Positions 1 through 8,987 of a DNA stretch of 27,478 bases are shown piece by piece. Each line of letters opens with the position of its first letter. Within the stretch, counting starts at the first letter, position 1. The stretch is from Pigoraptor chileana. Its lineage: Eukaryota; Opisthokonta; Filasterea. The notes below the pieces were generated by a model that saw nothing but the letters and a program-made list of their open reading frames with translations, searched no databases and had not been told where the DNA came from. The DNA lies in contig CALSCR010003701.1 of the NCBI GenBank assembly GCA_943704495.1, positions 1-27,478 of the forward strand, given 5' to 3'. Made by a program: the position numbers and the translations under genes.

Positions 1-70
<70 letters not shown>
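1..70. repeat. (GT)n microsatellite, about 35 units
   Basis: An uninterrupted GT dinucleotide run opens the window. It lies in what should be the intron upstream of the first visible AUH exon (exon start at 215). The true length is unknown because it runs off the window edge. Positions 71-214 look intronic and show no exon that I can support. Confidence 0.95.
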
Positions 71-71
<1 letters not shown>

Positions 72-214
72 GTTTGTATGTTTGCGAACGATACAAAATG
101 GTATGTCGAAGGTGGCGCTGCAGAAATGTATCTTATGCTGACATCGTGCGTGTATGTGCATGCGTGCGCGTGTGTATGTATGTGTATGTTTGCACGACTG
201 TCTCGCAATCACAG

Positions 215-1109
215 GTCTTGTCAACTTCAGCGTGAAGGGCTCTGCGTATGAGCGGAGTCTGTCATTGGCGCGCGAGATGATTCCCAACGGTTTGTGCTAA
301 GCCCTTTCGCTTGTGTTGTCTCTGTTTTGGATTGCACAGTGATGCCATCAGTTGATCTAAGTACATGGCTGTACTGGCTCTCACTCACCCACCTGCCACA
401 CACACACACACACACACACTATATATATATATATATGCATGCGCTGTTTCTCTCTTATTTTCTTCCAAACAATTCACAGGACCTATTGCTCTGCGGATGG
501 CAAAGTTTGCTATTGACAAAGGCATCGAATCCGACAGGTACTCTTTGTTCATTTCTTCCAAATTCGTGTGCTTGCCTCACTATTCAACACTTACAACTCA
601 CAGCACGCTCATACACACACACACACGCACACACACACACACACACAAAATACACCGCACATAACCCACACACATACATACACAATACACCGCACATAAC
701 CCACACACATTAACACACAATACACCGCACGTAACCCACACACATTAACACATAACATACAACGCACTTTACATATCACGACACACACAACTCAACTCAA
801 CAGGGCCACTGGAATGGCTATTGAACAGAGCTGCTATGCTCAGATCATTCCCACTCAGGACCGCATTGAAGGCGCGTGAATAAGCCAAACTCTGTTTTTT
901 TGGTGGAGCTGTTGGTCGTCAATGAGCTGTGCATCAATGCTTAAAACCCGTCCTGTTACATTCTGACGCCGTGTTGTGGCTTACCACTCACACTTTGATG
1001 TGTGTCTGTTTCTATGTGCGCTTGTTGTTTTGTGTGTGATTTGTCATTCTTCTCTGCAGGGCTCAAGGCTTTCCGAGAGAAGCGCACTCCGGTCTACAAG
1101 GGCATTTAA
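215..1109 (+). CDS. AUH: Methylglutaconyl-CoA hydratase (AUH-like, crotonase family), C-terminal part
   Basis: This is the 3' end of a crotonase-fold enzyme that hydrates 3-methylglutaconyl-CoA in mitochondrial leucine breakdown. Four exons are visible: 215-289, 480-537, 804-871 and 1060-1109 (TAA). Their joined product contains GPIALRMAKFAIDKGIESD, GMAIEQSCYAQIIPTQDR and EGLKAFREKRTPVYKGI, which follow the C-terminus of animal AUH almost residue for residue (human pattern GMEVD, EEACYAQ, DRLEG, AFKEKRPP, YKG). This is the trimerisation and C-terminal helix region; the catalytic Gly/Glu loops lie upstream of the window. Introns 1 and 2 are GT-AG. Intron 3 must start with GC at 872 to keep the conserved frame E-G-L-K-A-F. 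The frame closes exactly over all four exons. A crotonase paralogue is possible, but the match is specific to AUH. Confidence 0.9.
394..436. repeat. Compound (CA)n-(TA)n microsatellite in AUH intron
   Basis: A CA run passes directly into a TA run inside the intron between exons 215-289 and 480-537, about 45 bases upstream of the acceptor. Compound CA/TA tracts arise by slippage and point change. Confidence 0.9.
604..753. repeat. CA tract followed by three 35-bp tandem repeats
   Basis: A CA-rich tract (about 604-647) precedes three head-to-tail copies of a 35-base unit starting at 649, 684 and 719. Each copy begins AATACACCGCACRTAACCCA. Copies 2 and 3 share a CATTAACACA end; copy 1 has CATACATACA there. 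The array lies in the AUH intron 538-803. Confidence 0.9.
872..1059 (+). other. AUH intron with GC-AG boundaries
   Basis: The exon ends GAAG at 871 and the next bases are GCGCGTGAAT; the acceptor is CTGCAG at 1054-1059. Only a GC donor at 872 joins E-G-L-K-A-F in frame, as in all AUH proteins. A GT lies four bases further on, at 876; its use would shift the frame and replace the last 16 residues. GC-AG introns are a known minor class; assigning this one is inference from protein conservation. Confidence 0.7.
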
Positions 1110-1190
1110 GATGTTGGATTCAATCCAGTGTGCCGCGCCCATGGACTCCGCAGAACAAGGGCATTTAAAAAGAGCGCATCTTTTGTGTGT

Positions 1191-1214
1191 TGTGTGTGTG
1201 TGTGTGTGTGTGTG
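1191..1214. repeat. (TG)n microsatellite
   Basis: A short TG dinucleotide run lies in the 3' flank of the AUH gene. Confidence 0.9.
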
Positions 1215-1800
1215 ATGTAGGATGCTACTATGACCCACTGTGACATGGAAGGCCAATCGTGGGAGCGTGCTCCTTTTGTGCACTTGAGTTGTCCCTGTCG
1301 ACAGTGTCGTGAGATACTGATTCTGAATTTGTACCAGACGCCGCTGTGGCAGGCTCGTGTGGTGGGCTTTAAAAATGAATTGGGTTTTAAAGAGGAGTGA
1401 ATTGGTGGGGGAATGGGTAACCGAATGCGTAACGTGATGTTCGCCGTCGCCGATTCGCCAGCTCTGCGACGACCACAGCTGCCCCACTTCCGCACCAGTC
1501 TGCACAATGACAGTGCTTTGTGTCATCCCCCACGTTGACCAAACGAATCCCCTTTTTCTACTAACCTTCGGGGCGAGTAACCACACAGTGACTACTAATC
1601 TCGCTCTGTTTGATTTTACGTCGATTTTTCAACTGCAGTAAACAGGGATGATGGATATTCTGCGCGCATACGCTCTGTCAGCGGACGACATGCACCAACG
1701 AACACACTCTATTTACTGCGGGTGAGATTACGCCATTGCGTTGCGACAATTGCATGGAAATCGTGGACGCAATGCAGCCAGAAACAAGACATTCATTATG

Positions 1801-1838
1801 ATGCGATAAATAGTATCAGATGCGATAAATAGTATCAG
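1801..1838. repeat. 19-bp perfect tandem duplication
   Basis: Two identical copies of ATGCGATAAATAGTATCAG stand head to tail, which suggests a recent slippage or repair duplication. The GACA-rich minisatellite follows within 20 bases. Confidence 0.95.
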
Positions 1839-1854
1839 ATGCACGCTTATAGGC

Positions 1855-2035
1855 ACAGACAGACAGACAGACACACCTGACAGAGAGAAAGACAGACAGA
1901 CAAACATACAGATAGTGATAGACGCACACAGATAGACACAAACATACACTGACAGACGGACAGACAGACAGAGGGACGGATAGTGACAGACGCACACAGA
2001 TAGACACAGACGCAGACACACTGACAGAACAGAGT
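1855..2035. repeat. GACA/GATA-type minisatellite
   Basis: The tract is built of GACA, GATA and CACA tetranucleotides. A higher-order unit is visible: a block starting GATAGTGAYAGACGCACACA occurs at 1911 and again at 1979, a period of 68 bases. The tract ends about 40 bases downstream of the receptor-kinase stop codon and so may fall in its 3' UTR. Confidence 0.9.
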
Positions 2036-2075
2036 CGGGCGAACATACGGACAGTGAGATGCAGGTGTTGGCAGG

Positions 2076-5000
2076 TCACACGTTCGATACACCGCCGGCG
2101 ACGAGGTTGTCTGTCGACTGCGTGTGGTTGCCGTTGCTCTCTTCGAGATCTCCTCCATCCCTTGCCTCCCTCTCCTCGTCGCCCTCACCGTGACCCCCTG
2201 GATGCTCACAGAGAACGCTCATTTGTATATCGGGGCGCTTTTGCTTTTTGCGCTGCGACTGCGACGATGTCGACGGAGATGACGTCGACACAGTGCGTGT
2301 GTAGTAGTCATTGGCCATCGACGTAACGACCCTCTCCAGCCCCGTCGCATTCAGACTCATGGCAGCCGCGGCGGAGCGCCCAAACGACGTGCTACGTCCC
2401 ACTGAATTTGAGCCAATGCTGGAAATATCAACCTCGGCATATGCATGTGGAACATCGCTTCCGCCGAGGTTCGTGTCGATGGAGCTCCCTCCCATCGATT
2501 GCAGCTCCTTGTAGCTGCCGCCGCCGCCCCCGCTCGCTCGGCTGTTCCGGCGTCCCGTGGCAGCGGACAGCACATGCGCAAGCTGGTTCAGATCATTTGC
2601 GTCGGATCCCGCTGTGTTGGCAAGCTCGTTAAACTGGTCGACTAGTTTGTTGAAGGTAGGGCGGTCCTCCGGCGCTATCCGCCAGCACGATGCAGTAATC
2701 TTGAATACGTCGGTGGCAGCATAGCGGGGTCTTTCGAGGCGACGGCCGCTCTCGAAAAACGCGATTATCTCTCGAGCGGTGTTGATCCCGGCATATGGCG
2801 TCTCCCCAAATGTCCACACCTCCCACATCAGCACACCAAAAGACCACACGTCCGTGCGTGTGTTGAAAGTCGCACGCTTGAAGCATTCGGGCGCCATTAT
2901 GCGAAAAGGGAGCTTCGTCTTCTTTACGGCGCTGTGAATGTAATCAATGCCCTGCAATTCACGGGACAATCCAAAGTCGGAGATCTTTGCGACAATCTCG
3001 CCTATGTGGCTCTGTCCAAGAAGGATGTTGCGAGCGGCGAGGTCTCTGTGCACGATGCCCATAGCAGCAAGGTACGCCATTCCCTCCGCAACCTGCTTGC
3101 ACAGCTGAAAGAGAAGAATGTGCGTCTCGATCGCCCCCTGGCGCACCGAAGGGATGCCGCCCAGGAACTTCTTCAGGGAGCCGTGTGGTGCATACTCGAG
3201 TATGATCATCAGGTTGGATGCTGTCATGACGCCCAGAAGGGAGATGACGTGCTTGTGACCAAGTCCTTTCATGATCTCCGCTTCGGCAATGAAGGATTCT
3301 CTGTCCTTGACAGTCGCCGTGTCCTTCATCGTCTTTATGGCGCACACACGCCACCTGTCCTGCACAAACACGCGCCCCGAATACACGACGCCAAACTCGC
3401 CCGATCCTATCTCCGTCTGCAAATCGACGTCCTGGGGCATGACCTGCAGCTCCTCGAGCAGAACAAGATTTCCGTATCGCTTCAGAAACTCCTGATGCAT
3501 CTCCTGGCTACGGTTTGCCTTCCACTGCCGCAACGCAATCCGACCGGCGACAGCAAAGACAGCGACAATCACTACGAGAGGCACGAGAATGGAAGGCGCA
3601 ATAACCGCGGCATTGGACGACGATTGCGCAGCCGTAGCAATGCTTGCGCACGGCCCTCCGCCATTGTCATTTGAGTAGCCATCAACGCACATACCAGCTG
3701 GGCATGCGGAGTTGGCGCCATCCACGCCGCACGAAACAGCGACTGCGCTTTTGCAGTGCCCGGGGGGTGGACACTGAATGCATTCGGTTGCGATCGGATA
3801 CTCATTGCGATCGCACGGGGCGACCACTGCCCACGTGACACAAGGCACAAAGTCGGGCTCGCTTGCGTCGGCAGTGGCCTCCAAGCGCAAAGTTATGTTC
3901 TTCCCGGGAGGTGCTTTGATCACAACACCCGCAAAATCCGCGCGGCCCCCGGATACTCTCCGCACGCTGTAGCTTTCAAGCCTCGCGGGGGATGGATTCA
4001 CGTCCAGTGCAATGCTCACCACCGTCGACGTCGCAGGCTGCCCATAGAGATCGACAACTACGACATGTAGGGGATCAAGCGGTCTGCTGTTCCTGACAAT
4101 GTTGGACCAACCTTCAATGTAGCAGCCCGCCATCCTCGTCGACGCTTGTGCGGGTCTGTCGGCAGCGACATTCGACTCGAATGCAACGCCTTGCATGTTC
4201 TCTAGCGCAAACGCATCCCCAGGACCGTTGTAAAGTATTCCCGCACCAACAGCGGCGGCGTTGTTGCGGATGACCACCCCCTGCGTGTTAAACGAGGTGA
4301 TGCGGTTGACGAAGATTGCGCCACCTCGCTCCGCTCGATTTCCCTCAAGGATGACGTCCCAGAGATATATTTCGGCGCCATCCTCGGCGTAGATTGCCGC
4401 GCCAAAATCCGATGTGAAGCCTTCGATAGTGACATTGCGCATATACAGTCTCGCTTGTCTGCCGAGGTAAATCGCGCTGATATTTGACGAGATGTGGCGG
4501 CCACTAAGCGTGGTGTCCCAGATGGCAACATTGGCGCCTGCCTCCACTCGAATTGCGCGATGCAGAACACTCTCTCGGATGATGAACGGCCGCGAAGGCG
4601 ATCCAACGTAGAGAGTGCTTTCGTCCGGACTGCGTCTTGTGTCTGTGTCGACAAGACCCACGGCCTGCACAGTGGTAACATCGGAAAACTCGTATCCGCG
4701 GCTGAGTTGCTGCCATCCGGAGGCGAGGGGTCTGCAAGTTACAGTGCGCATCTTACACGTTGCACTGCGACAGATGCTGTAGCAAGCACCCCGATTTGTG
4801 TGCTGACGGATTGCGAGCGTGTCTGCAATGGGGTCGTACCACAATGAGACAATGTCCAAATCTCCGTCACCATCAATGTCGCCCGGCATCAATGCAACGC
4901 CAGCCCCGCCTTCCTCCGCCTGTGCATCCATTTCACCCTCCATTAGGAGAAGCTGATCAGAAAACGCCAGATTCCCGAGGTTATTGTGCCAGGCGACCTT

Positions 5001-7271
5001 TGCTACGCCATACGATGCGGACAAAACGTCCGCTGTTCCGTCTGCCAGCGTCAAAATGTCCAAATCGCCGTCGCCATCCACATCCCGCAGCCACACCGAA
5101 CGCGCCCAAGGGCTCTTGGTGGTAATCAGAAGCGGCACTGCTTGTGGGTCAGAGAGGGGCCGGTAACATGATACCCTGTTCTCTGACGCCGACACGACGA
5201 CAATTTCATTGTTGTAGTCACCGTTCACGTCGCCAATCTCAAATGAAGCTATGTCCACCTCGTCCTCCACAAGCGCAGATGCATCATCCCACATTTCTGT
5301 CTCAGACCCCATGGCACGTGAGCGCCTGCGACGCCAGTGCAACGCGGTCGCACCGTTGGCGATGTACAACAGGTCTGAGAGGCCATCGCCGTCGAAGTCT
5401 GTCCATCGCAGGGAGCTGGTGCTGTCACAGTCCTCGAGTGTCAGCGGACTGCCGTATCCCAAAAGCACGCCCGTGGCCGACAAATATGTCGAAAGGGAGA
5501 GATGTAGAGATGTCGTCCCCGTAGTGTCGTTTGTGCGAGATTGCGACAAAGCAATGCCTGTGCCGATATCGGGATGCTGAAAACACGCAACTGAATCGTA
5601 TGGCCCGTCAGTGCCGTCGCCGGGAAGGGACAGCCAGATCGGAGTCCACTTACTGCCAGGCTGCGTCGGTTGCGCGTACAGCACAACGGATTGGTTGGTC
5701 AACAGAAGGAGTAAATCGACTCGCCCGTCGCGATTTAAGTCGGTGGTGCATGTGTCTGCAATGGTCTCTGGCGCTGTGAGAAGAGTCCCGCGTGAGACCA
5801 CTTGGCCCGTGACGATTGACCGCTCGTACCAGCTGACACGCGGGTCGTTCGTGTTGATTATCACAACATCCACACTACCGTCTGCGCCGACATCAAACAT
5901 GTGCGCACTCGAAAGTTTACCTCCCGAAAATGTTGCGGTGGGTGACGCGGTGAAGATTGAGTCTCTCTCGTTGCGATACCATGCCACCTTGTTGTCATTC
6001 CAGGATCCCGACACAATGTCCTCGTCGCCGTCCGAGTCAAGATCGCTTGTGACGACCCACACGGCACCTGTTGCATTGACAGACACCGTGTGCTTACGGA
6101 ACAGCGTGCCGTCGCCCTCTTGGTTCTCCAGCCACGCAATCACGCCGTCGTTCCACGATGAAATGACGACATCCGTGTCCCCATCACCATCGAGGTCTGC
6201 GGCGCACATAGCCCACGTGCCGTCCGCCTCTGTCGTCATCACTCTCTCGGGTCCAATGCGTCCACCTCCACCGTTTTTGAACCAGCTGACCTTGGTGCCG
6301 TTTTCGATGGATGCCGCGAGTATGTCGGGATATTCGTCGCTGTCAACATATGCTGTGGTCACAAATGTGGCCATTGGCATTGCACTGGAGATCACGCGCT
6401 TGCTGGAAAAGGAGACGCCACCCCCTCTCATCAGGTTTTCGTACCACTCGACCGTGTTGCCGCGTATACATGCGACAATGATGTCCATGTCGCCATCGAG
6501 ATCAAGATCCGCTGCTGCGACCGAATACGCCCCAATACAATCCCTGCTGATGTAATGCGCGCCCATGAACGTGCCATTGCCGTAGTTGGTGTAGAGAGCA
6601 ACCGTATCGTCCGATTGGGATGCAACAAGGATATCCGGCAAAGAGTCCCCGTTGACATCCGCAGCAATTGCTGATATCGCACCAATCGCGTCTGTGGTCA
6701 CGTACCGTGCCTGTGAAAACGCACGCTCCCCAAGATTGCGATACCAAGCGACTGTGTTGTCCACTTGCGATGCAGCTATGACGTCCAGAAGGCCGTCTCC
6801 GTCGACATCGGCCGCGACGGCAGACTGCGCACCGTATGCCGTGTCGGTTATCACATGACGGTCTGGGAACGATCCCTGGTGTTTGTTTGGAAACCACGAG
6901 ATGGTGCTGTCAGAATACGACGCCGCAATAATGTCCCGCTGGCCATCACCATCAAGATCGGCAGAAATGATATTCGACACACCACGTGCTTCGACCGTCA
7001 CTATATTCTGGTTCTTGATGGCGCAGAAGGGCTGGCACTCCTGTGCGACGATGCTTGCCATCAGCGAAGCAATGAGCACGAAATACGTGCAGAATGCGAC
7101 GCCGGCTGTAGGGCAACTACGGAAGGCCACGTCGCATCGCCTAGATTTCAGCGAGCCAGTTCGTTGTGTGTTCAGAAACGGAGGTGTCACTGTGAAGTAC
7201 GCCTTGAAGCTTGAGTGCCTATTCATCTTCACAGTCGATGGAGTCTTCCGGCGGCGAGCTTTCGGGATCAT
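2076..7271 (-). CDS. Receptor tyrosine kinase with FG-GAP/VCBS and beta-helix ectodomain
   Basis: One open frame of 1731 residues with no intron. Residues 57-76 form a hydrophobic signal segment, preceded by a long basic leader; Met16 (codon at 7226) is an alternative start. Residues about 95-815 hold some twelve FG-GAP/VCBS-type repeats with calcium-loop motifs such as DLDGDG (105), DVDGDG (155), DLDGDGD (359), DVDGDGD (730) and DIDGDGD (799). Residues about 885-1060 look like a right-handed beta-helix with Pmp-like GGAI and FxxN motifs. An Ig-like stretch (about 1068-1132) and a cysteine-rich, GCC2/GCC3-like segment (1153-1208) follow, then a transmembrane helix (1223-1247). The kinase domain (about 1283-1548) has GSGEFG, K1313, HRDLAARN (1408-1415), DFG (1432-1434), activation-loop Y1444 and DVWSFG. 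The typical Trp in PxxWMAPE is Ile1458. The tail has SH2-type tyrosine sites and ends S-N-V. It should be an active membrane kinase; the ligand is unknown. Confidence 0.95.
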   Translation of the reverse strand: MIPKARRRKTPSTVKMNRHSSFKAYFTVTPPFLNTQRTGSLKSRRCDVAFRSCPTAGVAFCTYFVLIASLMASIVAQECQPFCAIKNQNIVTVEARGVSNIISADLDGDGQRDIIAASYSDSTISWFPNKHQGSFPDRHVITDTAYGAQSAVAADVDGDGLLDVIAASQVDNTVAWYRNLGERAFSQARYVTTDAIGAISAIAADVNGDSLPDILVASQSDDTVALYTNYGNGTFMGAHYISRDCIGAYSVAAADLDLDGDMDIIVACIRGNTVEWYENLMRGGGVSFSSKRVISSAMPMATFVTTAYVDSDEYPDILAASIENGTKVSWFKNGGGGRIGPERVMTTEADGTWAMCAADLDGDGDTDVVISSWNDGVIAWLENQEGDGTLFRKHTVSVNATGAVWVVTSDLDSDGDEDIVSGSWNDNKVAWYRNERDSIFTASPTATFSGGKLSSAHMFDVGADGSVDVVIINTNDPRVSWYERSIVTGQVVSRGTLLTAPETIADTCTTDLNRDGRVDLLLLLTNQSVVLYAQPTQPGSKWTPIWLSLPGDGTDGPYDSVACFQHPDIGTGIALSQSRTNDTTGTTSLHLSLSTYLSATGVLLGYGSPLTLEDCDSTSSLRWTDFDGDGLSDLLYIANGATALHWRRRRSRAMGSETEMWDDASALVEDEVDIASFEIGDVNGDYNNEIVVVSASENRVSCYRPLSDPQAVPLLITTKSPWARSVWLRDVDGDGDLDILTLADGTADVLSASYGVAKVAWHNNLGNLAFSDQLLLMEGEMDAQAEEGGAGVALMPGDIDGDGDLDIVSLWYDPIADTLAIRQHTNRGACYSICRSATCKMRTVTCRPLASGWQQLSRGYEFSDVTTVQAVGLVDTDTRRSPDESTLYVGSPSRPFIIRESVLHRAIRVEAGANVAIWDTTLSGRHISSNISAIYLGRQARLYMRNVTIEGFTSDFGAAIYAEDGAEIYLWDVILEGNRAERGGAIFVNRITSFNTQGVVIRNNAAAVGAGILYNGPGDAFALENMQGVAFESNVAADRPAQASTRMAGCYIEGWSNIVRNSRPLDPLHVVVVDLYGQPATSTVVSIALDVNPSPARLESYSVRRVSGGRADFAGVVIKAPPGKNITLRLEATADASEPDFVPCVTWAVVAPCDRNEYPIATECIQCPPPGHCKSAVAVSCGVDGANSACPAGMCVDGYSNDNGGGPCASIATAAQSSSNAAVIAPSILVPLVVIVAVFAVAGRIALRQWKANRSQEMHQEFLKRYGNLVLLEELQVMPQDVDLQTEIGSGEFGVVYSGRVFVQDRWRVCAIKTMKDTATVKDRESFIAEAEIMKGLGHKHVISLLGVMTASNLMIILEYAPHGSLKKFLGGIPSVRQGAIETHILLFQLCKQVAEGMAYLAAMGIVHRDLAARNILLGQSHIGEIVAKISDFGLSRELQGIDYIHSAVKKTKLPFRIMAPECFKRATFNTRTDVWSFGVLMWEVWTFGETPYAGINTAREIIAFFESGRRLERPRYAATDVFKITASCWRIAPEDRPTFNKLVDQFNELANTAGSDANDLNQLAHVLSAATGRRNSRASGGGGGSYKELQSMGGSSIDTNLGGSDVPHAYAEVDISSIGSNSVGRSTSFGRSAAAAMSLNATGLERVVTSMANDYYTRTVSTSSPSTSSQSQRKKQKRPDIQMSVLCEHPGGHGEGDEEREARDGGDLEESNGNHTQSTDNLVAGGVSNV

Positions 7272-7849
7272 GAACGTCGACGGCAGAGGGATGTCGGCGC
7301 GCCGCTGCTGACTGCTCGGAACCGACAGCAGCCAATTAAATAAAGCCCGAGTTAAGTGCAGTACAGTACTGAAACGGTTGCGTATTATGCCGGCGTCAAT
7401 TCACGGTGCCTGAAGAGTGCCCTGAAGCATCCTGTCCAATGCTTACTGAATGAGTCTAACGCCCAGTTTGAATGTTTGTCGCGGTAAATCTCAAACGAGT
7501 CGGCACGGACGCAGCCCAGCGGCAGTCAGCAGTGATGGTTTGCAATGTTATCAGCTCTGAGTAGCGGCGAGCCCAGTACTCAGTCAGTGCGGACACTGCG
7601 GCGGGCCGGCCTTCATGAAACTCAGGACTGATGCCTTCCCCGGCATGCGGATTCTGCTCGAGGATGACGCCCGGAGTGCGGGTCACGCAATGCCAATTGT
7701 GAAAACACACGACGAGTGCGCGCCGTGCGGGGGCCCGGCGGGCCGGCGCCTGCGAGTCGGTGTCCCCGGACCGCGTCTGACTGACTGGGCAGTCGTCTCA
7801 CTGACTCGGCCGTGGCCACTCGTGGGCAGAAAATTAAAGCAAACAGACT

Positions 7850-7865
7850 TTTACTCCGGAGTAAA
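7850..7865. promoter_or_regulatory. 16-bp perfect palindrome TTTACTCCGGAGTAAA
   Basis: The site is its own reverse complement. Its right half (GGAGTAAATCCC at 7858) is repeated at 7886. Perfect palindromes of this size next to divergent promoters are candidates for a dimeric transcription factor site. No specific factor can be named. Confidence 0.5.
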
Positions 7866-7913
7866 TCCCACGATTAACCGAATCGGGAGTAAATCCCCGG
7901 CGATTAATCATTG
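7858..7913. repeat. Two 28-bp direct repeat units (GGAGTAAATCCC ... CGATTAA)
   Basis: Units begin at 7858 and 7886. Each has GGAGTAAATCCC followed after one or three bases by CGATTAA. The first unit overlaps the 16-bp palindrome. The spacing places repeated elements almost three helical turns apart. Confidence 0.7.
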
Positions 7914-8987
7914 TGCCAGCCCTGCCGTCTTGGTGAGTCGGCGCACGCCCGTCCGAGTATAAGGCACTCCTGCGGCCGGACGGCGGGCCGGATGCCGGCC
8001 GGCAGTCAGCAATGTCAGTCGCCGAAACAGTCCTGCTACCCACTGGTCAGTGCCGCGTGAACGAAGCGCCATGAGGCGGTGGCCACTCCATGCAGCTGGC
8101 TTGCTCGGCGCATTCAAATCAGTCTAATGTTTTTTTTTCGAGTAGGCATCAGCAGTGCGCCGGACACCGGCGCTGGCCAGGGGTGGTAGCCGCCGGCCTG
8201 TAACGGGCCGCAAGTCTGACACGGCCGGGCCGGCCACATCTGAACTCGCGATGCCGAGCCGGCCAGACGGCTGCGGCATGCCGTGCTCAGGCGCTCCGGG
8301 TCAGGGCGCTTTCGGCAATTCGAATAGATGCCCGTTTGGATTGATTCAGTTGGAAATGCGCAATAGTCAGTTACATGCCCCACTGCGCGGCGGACGTCGG
8401 CCGGGACGGTCGCCAGTAAAGTAAACTATGTCCGCCCGTCGAGTGTATGATCCTCGTCAGGATATTGCCGGTCGTCGGATTATCTCCGTCAGCACTGCAA
8501 AATTAATCCTCACTGACTGTGCGGAGCCGAGGTTTCTGCACGGACCGAGCCTGAGCTGATACTGCGGCTCCCGGCTCCGTTGCCGTCACTCAGTTTCGAG
8601 CTGGCCATCACTGCCGGCCGAGTGTGGCGCCGAACGACGGCTGCCAAATCACCTGACGCCGGCAGAGCCGCACTCGCCGTCGAGCCCGGCGCCGACTGCA
8701 GTTGGCCCAGCTGTTGGCGTTCGGTGATCGATGGAGGAATTGCCGCAAAGTGGCCAGGATAACTGTCGTCACAGGTTGCCTGGCTGACTGTGTGGCGCCT
8801 GACGCCCGGGCCGCTGCCGGCTCGGACGCGAAGACTCTTCGAGATGTTGCCCGGCTGGCCGCCGCCGGCTGCTGGGCGGAGTGAATCAAGCGAACGTTGC
8901 CTTGACGATTTCATGCCGACCCTGACAACTCATAAGTGTGCAAATTTACGGCTGGTTTCAAATTAAATGTGCCGGGATACCCGGGCC

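Larger units (their letters stand above)
1110..2075. other. Convergent intergenic spacer between AUH and the receptor kinase
   Basis: No gene is supported here. It holds the 3' flanks of two tail-to-tail genes, a TG run (1191-1214), a 19-bp duplication (1801-1838) and a GACA-rich minisatellite (1855-2035). A 14-base copy of the AUH coding end (ACAAGGGCATTTAA) recurs at about 1155-1168. Confidence 0.7.

Noticed and set aside
1-214. A coding exon within the GT repeat
   Set aside because: The Cys-Val frames come from the dinucleotide repeat, and none shows AUH-like sequence.
649-753. Regular 35-bp repeats, CRISPR-like at first sight
   Set aside because: The units are directly adjacent with no unique spacers, in a eukaryotic intron; this is a minisatellite.
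1044-1586. 180-codon minus-strand open frame over the AUH 3' end
   Set aside because: It contains a His-Thr run from the TG microsatellite and overlaps a proven AUH exon. No similarity is recognisable.
2934-3674. 246-codon open frame on the plus strand
   Set aside because: It is antisense to the kinase domain, with no recognisable motif.
5611-6555. 314-codon open frame on the plus strand
   Set aside because: It is a mirror of the FG-GAP repeat coding sequence of the receptor kinase; the Ser/Pro/Thr bias follows from the complement of Asp/Gly-rich codons.
7227-7271. First Met of the receptor kinase as the certain start
   Set aside because: Met16 is equally possible, and the signal segment begins only near residue 57. 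The longest frame is reported as a convention.
8155-8914. Several open frames of 60-134 codons in the GC-rich spacer
   Set aside because: High GC lowers stop frequency. The products are Arg/Ala/Pro/Gly-rich, appear on both strands at once and have no motifs.
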